Below are positions 11,141 through 22,800 of a stretch of DNA of 64,000 bases, piece by piece. Within the stretch, counting starts at the first letter, position 1. Every line of letters begins with the position of its first letter. The stretch is from Cladopsammia gracilis. Taxonomy: Eukaryota > Cnidaria > Anthozoa > Scleractinia > Dendrophylliidae. The stretch covers positions 124,001 through 188,000 of the forward strand of contig JAJGOT010000237.1 in NCBI GenBank assembly GCA_022457155.1, written 5' to 3'. Under the pieces are notes generated by a model that ran no database searches, had not been told where the DNA came from, and saw nothing but the letters and a program-made list of their open reading frames with translations. The translations under genes and the position numbers were made by a program.

Positions 11141-14100
11141 CTAAGATGACAACGGAGCAAAAGAGGCCACACTGGTGCACAGGCGCCTATAAGTACTAGA
11201 TCGCCGAGAAAGAATTCTGGGTGGACGAGCAGTTGTAAACTGAAGTCCATTACGCGTTCTAGAAGGACAGCTAAACACCCTCGATGGAACCCGATCATGC
11301 GGTGATACCCTTGATTTCTTTTTCCTAACTTTTGGACGCGTGGTATTTCGAGAAGATAACGGTCTATTGATTTTCTGTATGAGTCCATTTGTGATTGCCA
11401 TTTCGTTCAGCGTTTTCTTATAAGTTACTATGTCTCTTAGAAAGTGAGGTAATTTGATGCAGTCTTGTCGAGCAATGCGCTTGATTCTTTGCAGTTCATC
11501 GCAGCATATTTTTCCCGCGTACAAAAGCTTGAAGTCGATTTCGTTCACTTGACGTAGAATCATGACAGCACCTAAGGGAGGAAGATATTTAATGGAGTAA
11601 AATAAAGAGTTAAAAATAAAATTTGGGTTGAATGATTCAACTTGAATGCAAAGGCGAGTAATAATCAATGTTCACACGTATGGAAATGATAGGAAAGCTG
11701 AGTCAAACGGCAAGAAGCGTCGGAAAAGACTAGACGAGAGTTAAGACTCTCGTTTTCGTTTACCAGCCACATTTCACGATTTTATCGATCTATAAGACGC
11801 TATTTTTAACTTTGAGCTCACGGAAACGTCAACTCAACGTTAGTCTGCGTAGCTGGCGGTTTTGTTGGCGTGCGCAATCCTGAATTCTCCTCGCGGCTTC
11901 GGTGCTCGCGAATTCAGCATTGCACGTGCCAACAAAACCGCCAGCTACGCAGGTTTGCTCTCGTTTTTGCTTATTCGCGAGTTAAAAAGAAGTTCAAACA
12001 TCAGACGCAGTCTGAACAGGAAAATGTTATGTACTTGCAGTGTTTGAAGTACTTTTCACCTTTCGCTTGATCACGCTTATCGTTTGCGCAGGTTCTATGT
12101 TAGCCTGTTCCAGGGGTTCTGATAGTGAGGTGCGACGTGAAAGAAAAATTTTCACGTCTATCCCTCCTACGTTAGAACTTGCAATATTTTTCCTTCGCGC
12201 GTCGCCTATCCTGCAGGCGCTCCCCACTATCTGAACGCCTGGAACAGGTTAGCTCTATACTAACATTGAGAAAATGGCTGACCAATGAGAACAGACTTGT
12301 TATTCTATCAGCCAATCAATCAGCAGCAAATCCAAAACCATTCATAACCTACGCGCATTTTCCCGCGCTGGACTCCGGTTGCATCACTTTGCTGCTTCGA
12401 GTTTTGATTGGCTTAGCTTATTGCGTAACATTTTTTTGTTATGTTCAGGTGGAACAGGATGTAATTACCATCCTCGGAGACCCAGGGGAAGTTAGTCAGG
12501 GCGGGATAAAAGTTGACCGGGTTCATTTTTCGTCCCACCCCGTCTAACTGCCTCTGGGTCTCGGCGCGCGAGGATTTGTGCTTTAATACTGTAGTTTTGT
12601 TTTTATAACATGCCATTAACCCACTGTTAATAGAAGACTAATCTGGTTTGCTGAAAAATTCCCAGAGTAAATGAGATTTCCAACGCGGTCTAAAATTTAC
12701 GAGCTGAATTTCCGATAGGAAAATCTGCGAACAATTTGCTTCTCGGTTAAAACAAAACATAGTTTCAGTTTCTTGTTTTCGTGGGAAAAGTGGTATGGTT
12801 CGTTGTTGTCAGTTTCCTACCTTCAAAATAGCACTGATCATAACCGCAACCTCCCACCTCACTGCAGTCTGACAGACAGCGTTTGGCTCGCACCACCTGT
12901 TTCCATCGCTGCTCTGGATCATAAATATACATTGCCAGATGATGGAACAGTTCCTTGAATGACATTTCAGTCGACATACATGCAGTGTCTGCAAGATAAA
13001 CAGTGTTGTTTGACACGATCAATAACTAAACCACTCAGTGGACTTCAGTAGCCGTCTAGGGACTAGTGTTGATAGTTGATAGCCTTAACGTTTTTTCCGA
13101 GTAGTCCCTCTGACCAATGACAGCTATAACCAAACGTATATAACATCAAGTGACTACAGTCAAACCTGTATATAACGGCCCTGTATATAGCGGTCACCCT
13201 GTATATAACGGTCACCGAACAACTTCCCAAAAATCCTGCCTTATATTCACTGTAAAGTTTACCTGTATACAGCCATTTCAATTAACGTTGTCGGATGAAA
13301 AAGGCGAAAAGCCAAGACCGCATGGTAGTATGGAATTCTTACGCAATGGCCATTTACAACTACCCATACTACCTTGCGGTCTTGGTTTTGAGCTTTCATC
13401 CGACAACGTTAATTGAAATAGCTGTATAGCGGTCAAATTCCTCTTCTATATCACATTTTATTTCTATATTATTTTTATTTTCTTCCACGGACATTTTAGG
13501 GGCCTTTAACTCGTATTTTGAACGTTGCTGTTATTGTCAATAAAATGTAAATTGATTGATTATTTCCATATAAAAACGCCATTCATTAACTTCTAGTAGA
13601 GTTTTCGGTCACCCTGTATATAACGGTCACCTGGCCATTTCCCAAGGGTGACCGTCATATACACAATAGGCGACAATATTGTTGACACATTGTCATTTTG
13701 AACCCCATTTTGTTCGGGACGAGAGGCATTTCAGCCCCACCCCCCTAATTCCCCACCCCCACCCCCCCAGACAATGTTGTGTATCGTTTCGTCAGACAAT
13801 CCTACAACATTGGATGGGGGGACGGGGGTTAATGCGGCAGAGTGTAGTAAAAGGAAAGATACAGTGATAAATATGTCACGAAAACTGTTTTTGTTATAGA
13901 GTGTGTCAACTATTTTTGTCGCCTATTGTCCGATATACAAAAATTGTTATTTAGACATTCATGGTAAGGCAAGGGCGCTGTCTCTTGCTTAAATTATTAT
14001 TTTGGGGACTTTCTGCTATATCACACAACAGACTTTCATAGATGACCAAATTTGACGATTATTTGTAGAAATGAAATTCGCTGTGTTATAAGTAAAACAC

Positions 14101-17100
14101 GCAAATGCGTCAAGAGCCTCACTAATGTCAAAGCGAGAAACAGATACGTAACTATATGGTATATGCGTAGCAGATGTGTTGCTTAGTTGGCAGTTGCATG
14201 TAACTGAATTTATTAGCATTTTTCAAACAAGATAAAAGATAACATGGACTTGCGAATTCCTTCTCTTTTTTGCAAGTGGCAAGAACACCATTGTGTTTAT
14301 TACGGAACGGCTTGCTTAACGGAAAGGAAACTGAAATGATGACGGTTCTTTTGAAGATCTTTCGGTTTCATGTTGAACTTTCGCAATAACAGCAAAATAA
14401 ATGTCTTCTTGTGCAAAATTTCCTTAAACAAGAAAGCAGTAAAGAAGATGTCTCGAATAACCACGATTTACCACAATTTACCACGCTTTACCACGCTTTA
14501 CCATGTTGAAATAAAAAACTGCTTTATATAAATGTTCTATTGTTTACCATGGTAAATCGTGGTTAATTGTGGTAAAGCGTGGAATTTCAAAAGATAGACA
14601 CATATTTCCCCTTTTAAAGGCTGATTTTATAACAGAATGAAAGATTGAACATATTTCATGTTCTAAATTCGGGTTTGATACATGAATTTTGCGAGAAATG
14701 AATAAGAATTTGTTGTAAATGCCACATCAAGTGACAGTAATTTGATATGTCACGCGCGCGTGTCACGCTGTGTTACAGCGTTGTACTCAGTCTGCAAGAA
14801 ACTTTGGTAAATTTTTAAGGCGGCCTCTTCCATTGTTCGCTTTACGGTAAAATTCCCCTCTTCTTTCCTTAAAGAGAAAATCTGTCGAAGGAATGGCCGC
14901 TCTACATGGGGACTCAACTTTCTTGGCCGGCCTGGTCGCTCATTCTTGTGGTGGACTTTGTTACATTGGCCCTTTTTCAGACTTTTTAAAATCTGATTTT
15001 CTGAAGACCTTCAAACGTATCATTCGTCGATCATTTACTTCAGTCTTAACCCTTTGTGTTTTCGTGCAATGCACCCAAAGGCACGAGTTTCTTCGTCAAT
15101 TTTACCAGCGAAGACCATTTTGCCTCGCTTTATTCACGTGCTTAAGACTATTATAACATCACCATAAAATTCGATAAACGGCTGCAATTAGAATGTAATT
15201 AATCAGCTATTAACGCCGTTCGCATGAATCAAAACATCGGACAGTGCAGATTAATATTTGTAATAACCGATTAATTTCCTCGCACTTTTGGGAAGAAATA
15301 GCACATTTCTTACTTCAGACAATAGGCGACAATATTGTTGACACATTGTCATTTTGAACCCCATTTTGTTCGGGACGAGAGGCATTTCAGCCCCACCCCC
15401 CTAATTCCCCACCCCCACCCCCCCCAGACAATGTTGTGTATCGTTTCGTCAGGTCTGTCGCTACAATCCTACAACATTGGATGGAGGGACGGGGGTTAAT
15501 GCGGCAGAGTGCAGTAAAAGGAAAGATACAGTGATAAATATGTCTGTTTTTGTTATAGAGTGTGTCAACTATTTTTGTCGCCTATTGCAGGTTTGACTGT
15601 ATTCACAATTCACATGACTCTGAAGATGACTTCCGCTCAGGTTGTCGAAAGGTCAGTCAATGTCAACCTTTATACCTTATACAGTCAGTCAACGTCAACC
15701 TTTATACCTTTACAACAACAACAGTTCTTTTCAGAACTACACTCATCCAGACGATCACAAACGACAGACTACTGATACTCCTGGGTTCAAACCATTTACA
15801 AAGTCCCTCTTCACTCTTAGGAATAGTCGAGCGGGAAATCACGAGTGCGCGCGCGAAAATTGCGCGCCCTCGTGCTTGCTTGCTCGACTATTCCTGAGAG
15901 AAAAGAGCGACTCACATAGTCTACACTGAGAGGTAAGTTCAGAACACCCTGCCCTTCACTGCTCCCTCTTTTCGCACTTGCTACTCTGAGATCTGCGATT
16001 ATTTCAAAATATTCAACGTAAATGCAAATGTAACGGGCTCTTCCTAAATAAAACAGAACAAAACGTACAGTAGTTGGGGACTTACCTGTAGCCCGAGAGC
16101 ACGCTCTACAATTCAAGCGTGGTATGGTATACTTACGAGTGCGTAGTCTTATCGTGTGCGGCTCAAATGCGTCTTTTATGATTGGTCAGATGTAAATACG
16201 TATACTTAATCAAAGAAAAACACTTACAATAAAGTAAAGCGGGTAGAAAGAGCATCTTCACTTGTGCCTGATAAATAGTATTTATAGCCGCTAGTCCTTC
16301 TTCGTTAACCATACCAGTGTAAGATTTGGGAGAGCGCAGGCCGAACTTTTTCCTGTTTGAAAACCACGGCTGCAAACCATCATTTGTGGTGCGAAGCTAA
16401 CATGGAGAATCGCAATTAAGGAAGAATACGAAACTGTGAGTGCAAAGTGAAAACTAATGCAACAATTTTTTTATACAACATATGACTTTTTCATTCGACG
16501 GAAACGTAGGTAGCGTTTTATATAAGGGAGTGATTTCAGAGTGAGACGCTATCAAATATTGAGCGTCTGCACTACCGTTCGTTTTATTCGACTGAAAAGG
16601 TCGCACGTTATTTCCTTTCATATACAGGTTAGGCTACCGCCAATTTCTGTCTTCGTCAACTAAAAGTAATTGGTTGGTATAAATACTTTAAAACGAGGAG
16701 CATGGTTTATGCTTTTTTTTTTACGAGGGCGAGGACTTTGTCCCCAGGGTTTTTACCGCTTTTAAAATGGCGGGGCGGACGTTGACAAGGCTACCAAAAT
16801 ACTCTAAGAAAATTGGTATTTTGGTGCTTATAAAAAACACGAGAAAATATCTTCGCAGACCTTCCAACATCTAAAACCCTGAAATCTTGAGGTCTCCAAA
16901 ATTCACCCCAAAAATCTTGAGATTTGGGTCCTATATAGTGAGATTTACAAAAATGTTTTAAAAGTACGTAAGGAATCTCAACGCTAACAATAGCTAGCAG
17001 TGTTCAAACTGCTATAATTAGTACTCTTTTAGCTTTAATTAACACAAATTAGACAAACAAGTACCTTAACTATGTGGCGTTCATTTGTGTTCATCATTAT

Positions 17101-19626
17101 AGACCTTCTTGGGAAAGCTATTCTTTAAAGGCTTCTTTATACATTTCGCGACTAGAGGGAGTCGTTTCTGGCCTGTCACCTTTATAGAAATTGAATACTG
17201 TATCTGATTGAGATTGTAATTCATTGTGGAAAACCGTGAGATTTCAAGGTTAAATCGTGAGACCATGAGATGACTCCTGAAATCGTGAGTCTTACGACCA
17301 AATCGTGAGAGTTGGAAGGTCTGTCTTCGTTTCATTGGAACAACGATTTTAGATTGTCACTAAATAAACACGGCTGCCAATTGCTGGAAATAACCTCCGA
17401 AAACGCCATTCAATGGCGTGTCACTTGACAAAATACTCGACCATTCTTGGAGAATTTTGACAGCCAGGGTTTTCTACCCCGACCCGATATTTTGAAAGCG
17501 GTGGTCTAACTCGCGATCAGGTTATATTTTCGTTGCTTGTTTAGTAAACCATTGAGAGACGCTTATGGCACGTTACCGGCAGTCGATCGAAAGTACACGC
17601 GATCCGTTTGCCTTGGCATCACTATTTCGCTGCAGTCATGCGTTTCTGGTCACTTGGTGCGAGCGAAGCGCCTCTCGATAAGTAAAGTAAAATGTGCAAA
17701 GGACCGCAAACGATAATACCGCTGAAGATATACGTAGGATCTGCTAGAGACCAAACCAGCCAAAAAATGAACAATCATACAATGAACTGCAGGGCTAATC
17801 TGACTACGTAAAGAGACACCATCCCGACAGAAACCGATAAAGTACTAGGATCGCAACCGTGGACAGCTGTTTCACGGGGGGTGACAATTCTAATAAACGC
17901 TGTTTGAGCAATACTGTGTGGAACTGAAAGTTGTCCTGAAAATTTGGAATATCTTCCCGATTTTTTCGGAGACATTCACGCAAAAATTTCAAACTTCCCG
18001 AAATTTTAACAACATTATCTCATGTTTCCCCGAAAATTTTTCGAGTCTCCCGATTCCCGGCAAAATCTTCAGATTCCCGGAAGAATTGTGTTTTTCTCCC
18101 GAAACAGGCCTTCTTAGAGTTGTCATCCCCCGTTGTTTCGTTGTTATTCTATAGTGCAACTCTTCAGCACGGTATAGCGATGAACTAAAGACACCAGCAA
18201 GAATGCAAGCGCAAATAGATTACACAAAGTGAACGGGTCATTGTGCGCTGTCATTCTTGCTGGCGTCATTTAGTTCATCGCAACACCGTGCTGAAGAGTT
18301 GCAATAACAACGAAACAGCTGTCCACGGTTGTGATCCAACTTTATCGGTTTCTGTCGTGATGGTGCCAGTATCGCAAAGTTTACTTTTTTACGTAGTCAG
18401 ATCAGCCCTGCAGTTCACTGTATGTTTCTCGATAAGTCACCGAAATGCGGAACTAGGCAGCGCAAGCGACCGTGACAAGCTAACCGCAAGAAAGGCTAAC
18501 AGAAAAATAAACAGAAAAATGTCAACATAGAAAAATTGTAATATGTCCACCGCATCTGGTCACACTACTCTGGAAGATTCATTAGATTTTCTTGAATAAA
18601 ACGGTGAGATTTTCATGGTATCAGATTATAACAGAGGTTCGAACGTTTCGATTCACTGCGGATTTTCAGGAAGTTTAATAAAAAAATGATCAGAAAGCTA
18701 TATATATACACACTGATTACTCAACTCAAACACTCTGATATTAACTACAAAATCGCAAAATAATACCACCGCAATTTTACCTTGAGCAGTACGTCGGATA
18801 ATAGCCTGAAAATGGTCATGTACTAAATTAAAGCCCAGACAAGATTATCAGATTATCGACAAAGAAATACCGACTTCCGCTGTGAAGTATAAAACGAAGT
18901 TTGATTTGATTACACAAATCTCACGAGGGTGTCAGCATTTGTAAGGTAAACCGCCGGTTTAAAGAGACTTATAAAATAATTTTCTAGTGAAGCCGCAATT
19001 TTTATCATATTTACTTCAAATCAGCTAGATTAAGACTTAGTAAAAAAGGATACAAAATGCGTGCCAATCTCGTGGTCCATCAGACTTTTTATTCCATGTT
19101 CTCGAAGATAGACGTTTTCACTGCTTTGTTTGAGCCACAAAGTGAACTTTCGTGCTTCGGGTCGATTGTAGCGAACGCTAGGGCCCTGCCATTGCATTTT
19201 TCCGCTGCCGTTGAGATCATTTGTCCAAAAAACGCTAAGCGAGCCATCTAAGCCGTGCGATTTCAAATACTGCAGCACGGTCTGAGAAGCCTGACCTAGT
19301 GTAATCCTTTGCCCAAATGCCGCGTCCAAAAACACGTCCCCGCTGCCGAAAACATCTCGCACGCGCTCAAGAATGTACCTTGCTTCCGGCAGAAAATCGA
19401 ATCGAATCTCTGTCTTCTTTTTGTTGATTCCCAGCCAGTCCACAGAACCGGCGAATTTGAACCTGGGCAGCTTGCCAAATTTGAGAAAATTTTCCTTCTC
19501 TTCTTCCAGGTTATTTATGTGATCGCTCGACTGGTACTTCAGCGGCGTTTCGCGCAAAATTTTCACGGAGGTCTTCATTGTGGAATCGAAAGCACTGTGC
19601 ATTTCATCTTCGTCCAAGGGGTGCAT
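11141..19626 (-). CDS. MATCAP-type tubulin tyrosine carboxypeptidase (DUF1704/KIAA0895 family, 4 exons)
   Basis: Exons on the minus strand are 19626-19054, 16396-16228, 12988-12821 and 11571-11141. Phases 0, 1 and 1 join to give 446 residues; human MATCAP1 (KIAA0895L) is about 471. Exon 1 ends exactly in the metallopeptidase helix MDHEIGTHF, an HExxxH motif with H185, E186 and H190 as zinc and catalytic residues. Exon 2 supplies NEEGLA (222-227), with the expected third ligand glutamate, then the LPALLY segment. Exon 3 has MSFKELFHHL, DPEQRWKQVVRAKR and the GG-DQ-Y-EG block. Exon 4 has IDFKLLYAGKI and a basic serine/arginine-rich tail. The family removes the C-terminal tyrosine from alpha-tubulin on microtubules. 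An in-frame TAG 18 nt upstream of the first ATG supports the chosen start. AATAAA lies at 10921-10916. Introns 1 and 2 (about 2.7 and 3.2 kb) carry many MITEs. I cannot tell whether this is the MATCAP1 or MATCAP2 orthologue or a pre-duplication gene. Confidence 0.9.
11846..11951. mobile_element. Palindromic MITE
   Basis: TGCGTAGCTGGCGGTTTTGT at one end and ACAAAACCGCCAGCTACGCA at the other form a hairpin with an imperfect centre. MATCAP-type gene, intron 3. Confidence 0.8.
12098..12260. mobile_element. MITE with TAGCCTGTTCCAGG ends
   Basis: TTAGCCTGTTCCAGG is matched by CCTGGAACAGGTTA; AAATTTTCACGTC-type sequence lies inside. MATCAP-type gene, intron 3. Confidence 0.65.
12469..12575. mobile_element. 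Short MITE with ATCCTCG ends
   Basis: ATCCTCGGAGACCCAGGGG is paired with CCTCTGGGTCTC and CGAGGAT. Confidence 0.6.
13156..13650. mobile_element. Element with CTGTATATAACGGTCACC repeats and nested hairpin
   Basis: CTGTATATA(A/G)CGGTCACC recurs near both ends. A palindrome at 13264-13429 with arms CAATTAACGTTGTCGGATGA is inserted inside. It is interrupted near 13664 by a later insertion. MATCAP-type gene, intron 2. Confidence 0.6.
13664..13928. mobile_element. MITE with CAATAGGCGACAATA end, copy 1
   Basis: The ends CAATAGGCGACAATATTGTT and ACTATTTTTGTCGCCTATTG are partly inverted. C-rich and G-rich tracts lie inside. Nearly identical to 15320-15587. Confidence 0.75.
14458..14585. mobile_element. 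Inverted repeat of TTTACCACG units
   Basis: CACGATTTACCACAATTTAC in the left arm is matched by TAAATCGTGGTTAATTGTGG in the right. Confidence 0.7.
15320..15587. mobile_element. MITE with CAATAGGCGACAATA end, copy 2
   Basis: Same orientation as copy 1. It differs by a 12-bp insertion near 15452 and a short deletion near 15543, plus isolated substitutions. Confidence 0.75.
15817..15900. mobile_element. Short hairpin element
   Basis: AGGAATAGTCGAGC and GCTCGACTATTCCT arms surround a CG-rich core with GCGCGCGCG. Confidence 0.7.
16856..17323. mobile_element. Element with CAGACCTTCCAAC ends
   Basis: CAGACCTTCCAAC and GTTGGAAGGTCTG are perfect 13-bp inverted ends. The right half repeats AAATCGTGAGA. 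MATCAP-type gene, intron 1. Confidence 0.7.
17785..18430. mobile_element. Foldback element with nested hairpin
   Basis: CAACCGTGGACAGCTGTTTC (left) has its complement at about 18312-18335; the arms extend to CTGCAGGGCTAATCTGACTA. A second palindrome with about 75-bp arms lies at 18131-18318. The middle repeats TTCCCGAAAATTT-like units. Confidence 0.7.
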
Positions 19627-19829
19627 TCTTAAACGGGATAACTAAATTTCAATTCTGTAAAATTGTTCCGGTGGCCTCATTTTCTAGCATGGGATATCAC
19701 AGCGTCTATCGATGGCCTCCGGCTCATTATGCGAATAAAGAAATTACAGTAATTAGCGTCGTTATGGAAACTGAATCTTGCTTGGTGACCGCGCTAACAA
19801 GCTCTTGGCCAGGTTACTTATTTCCAAAA
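19627..19829. promoter_or_regulatory. Probable bidirectional promoter between MATCAP-type gene and EEF1AKMT1
   Basis: Only 203 bp separate the two divergent start codons, so both 5' UTRs and the core promoters must fit here unless there are undetected non-coding first exons. No TATA box at a suitable distance is evident. Shared regulation is inferred from geometry alone. Confidence 0.6.
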
Positions 19830-22800
19830 ATGGCAGATAGCGAGGACGTAAACGAGAAACAGGTACATATATATTGGACAATTTTATTGCTATTTAAGTT
19901 TTATCTCACTGACTTACTGTAATAATAATGTAGTGTTTTGACAGAAATGAACTAAACAAACGTAACATATTGTCGTGGTGGACAGTACGTCCCAGAGATT
20001 CGTCCAGTTTTCTGAAAAATTTAATTAAGCTTAAGCTTACCTTAAAATGGGACGTTCCATTTTTTATCCGCAACCCCCCTTCTTCCCCCCCCCCCCCAAG
20101 ATGGCAAGAATCCGAACCCTCAATTTATTGTCGGAGCCCTTTGAAAAATAAAATCCGAAGGGTTAATTTTTCGTCGGCACCTTTGAAAAAAAAAATCCTA
20201 AGGCTCTAAATTTTGTCGGCTTCTTTGAAGGAAAAATCCGAACAATCCTTTGCAAAAACACTCCTTCTTTAGGGGGGGGGGGGGGGGGGGGTTACGGATA
20301 AAAAATGGAACGTCCCAATCTTGCAAGGGTTAGCTAGCAAGGCAAAGAAGTTCGCCTAATTTTTTACCTCGGTGGGGTATTAAAAACAAACTATTAGTTG
20401 CTCTTTAGTTTGTAGGGAAAGATTTCCGTATGACCCCATTACATTACATTAGTTATGCATACTGTTCTTAAAACTAAAACAAAAGCCAAAGCAAAAGAAC
20501 TCCAAAAGCAAAACAATGGCACATACATGCATAATTAATGTATGGGGTTATACGGAAATCTTACCACCCAATACAAAATTATACATGTATGCGCTATTGT
20601 TTTTCTTTAGGCGTTCTCCTGTTTTGGTTTTTGTTTCAGTTTTAAGAACCGTATGCATAACTTATATATGGGGTTATACAGAAATCTTTCCTAAAATGCT
20701 TGTACAAATAGGGCATTGTAAACCCATCAGGTCGGGGAACCCAGGTGCATTTCGTGTGAAGCACATGCTGTCGATATGCCAAGATACTAAAGGATAATAC
20801 TGAACAAGGCACAGAATGGACTACATCATGGTGGGGGGGGGGGGGGGTGGAAGAATCCCATATAAATGTGGCAGTAATGATCGTTACAAATTGAGTGTGG
20901 GTGCAAATAGTGCTAAATCGTAGAATAGTTTATACCGATTCAGGGGTAATATTCCTATTCCTAAACCCTAACCGTGAATAGGAATAGGAATATAACTCCT
21001 AAATCGGTGTATACTATTCTCCGATTTAGTGCAAATCACATGCAATTCTCCGATTTAGCACTTACTGACTCTTCTGTAGAAATTACAAAAGGTACCCCTC
21101 AAACCGAATAAAAAGCACCATAAAATTTCTCATTTGTGGCAATATTATATTAATTAATATTAATTCCTGTTATCTTTATTTATTTTTTTTTGGAGGGAAG
21201 GGGTGGGTGGTAGAACAATCATCCCTATCACTATTATAGACAATTTCTCCTCCCGTGGGGGAGAGGAATGGTAGAGATTGGGAAGGAGACGTCCTCAGAT
21301 ACTGTATCAAAGTGAGGTTGAGGTGAAGGAGACTGAAGGTGCGAATGTTGCGATAATTCCCAGAGGACTTGTTATCTTGCTGTTGTGTGCCATCTTTATG
21401 CTTCTCAGTGCACCAACCTATTTATCAGAGATGAACAAATATTGTGTATCAGGGAACACCCTGCGTTATTTAGTTTTATTTGCATGATTTTTTTTCTCAA
21501 TTTTTAAAAAATCAGGTAGATAATAACAGTGATAGTGACGATGATTTGCCTCAATTATCAGCACATGCCCTGGCAGCTTTGCAAGAATTTTATAATGAAG
21601 AGAAACAAAAACAAGAAAAGGAGGCATCAGAAGAAAACACGGACATAGACGAAAATTGGGTAGGTTGCTTTGAAACAGTAAATGCACATTATATGAATGC
21701 TGCCTAGTTATAAGCTTTTTAAAGTCTTAAAAAAATTGAGTTACGGGAGAGAGAAATAGAGGAAGGTCGATGAGGTACATATGTGCAAGTTGAAAAGAAA
21801 GATCGGCATCTCTTGTTTACTGCGCCCTTCAATAACGTGCACACTCTGCAGCTCAAACTCAATCGACACTTTCGTGTTTCATTGCCACAATTGAAGGGGT
21901 GAGTGGAATAAAGCCCTAAGTGACTTCTGATCAACTGTTAGATTCTCCTTCCAGTTTGTCTTGTATATGCTCATGTAACAAAGGGAGAATTTGGTTTCAG
22001 ATCAGGGGTCATTTAGGGCCTTATTTCATTTTGGGATAAGGCCCTAAGTGACTCCTGATCTATAGCCAAATTCTCCCTTTGTTACATGAGCATATACAAG
22101 ACACTGTAAGGAGAATCTAGCAGTTGATCAGAATTCACTTGGGGCTTTATTCCACTCACCCCATCAATTATCATAGCTGGCGCACTCTCAGGAAACAAGG
22201 ATGCTTAACTTGACAGGTCAAAAGGTCAAGTTTGTGGGTTGTATTCCAGGGTCCAATGTTTGTCACCATGATTGATTGATGGCAGTGTAAAACATAAACA
22301 TTATCTGGGGTAGTCCAAAGGGTTTACATGTATGTTTAGGAATGGACCACAATTTAATTGTTGAGTATGCGAGAGGTGCTCATACATTGTAGGTTCAGCT
22401 GTTCATTAATATTGTAAGGCAGTAATGTTTTTTTTTTTCCTTTTCGACAGCAACTCAGCCAGTTTTGGTATGATGATGACACAGCATTAGTGCTAGCAGA
22501 AGAAGCTCTGAAAGCTGCTTCTAATGGCAGGTATACAACATCATACACCGAATGCAAATATGGCAGCCGATTGATTATTCCTTTATATGTATGTACTTAA
22601 GGTTACAGTGTACCTTCGGGGGTGTCTCCAGTATAACAGCTCTAGTGTCTTAAGATTACACTTAACATACCTAAACCCAGATATCAAATTAAAGCTTATA
22701 GAGCTGGCTATCTAAATATGGAAACCATTAATTTTGGTAATAAAGTGAATTGTCAAATTTTTTACGACGTCTAAATTCGAATGTCCGAATCAGCTTTAAA

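Noticed and set aside
12179..12547. 122-codon plus-strand ORF
   Set aside because: It overlaps two MITEs and is antisense within a MATCAP-type gene intron.
14893..15156. 87-codon ORF starting MAALHGDST
   Set aside because: It is antisense in an intron, Cys/Phe/Leu-rich without domain signature, and has no splice partner.
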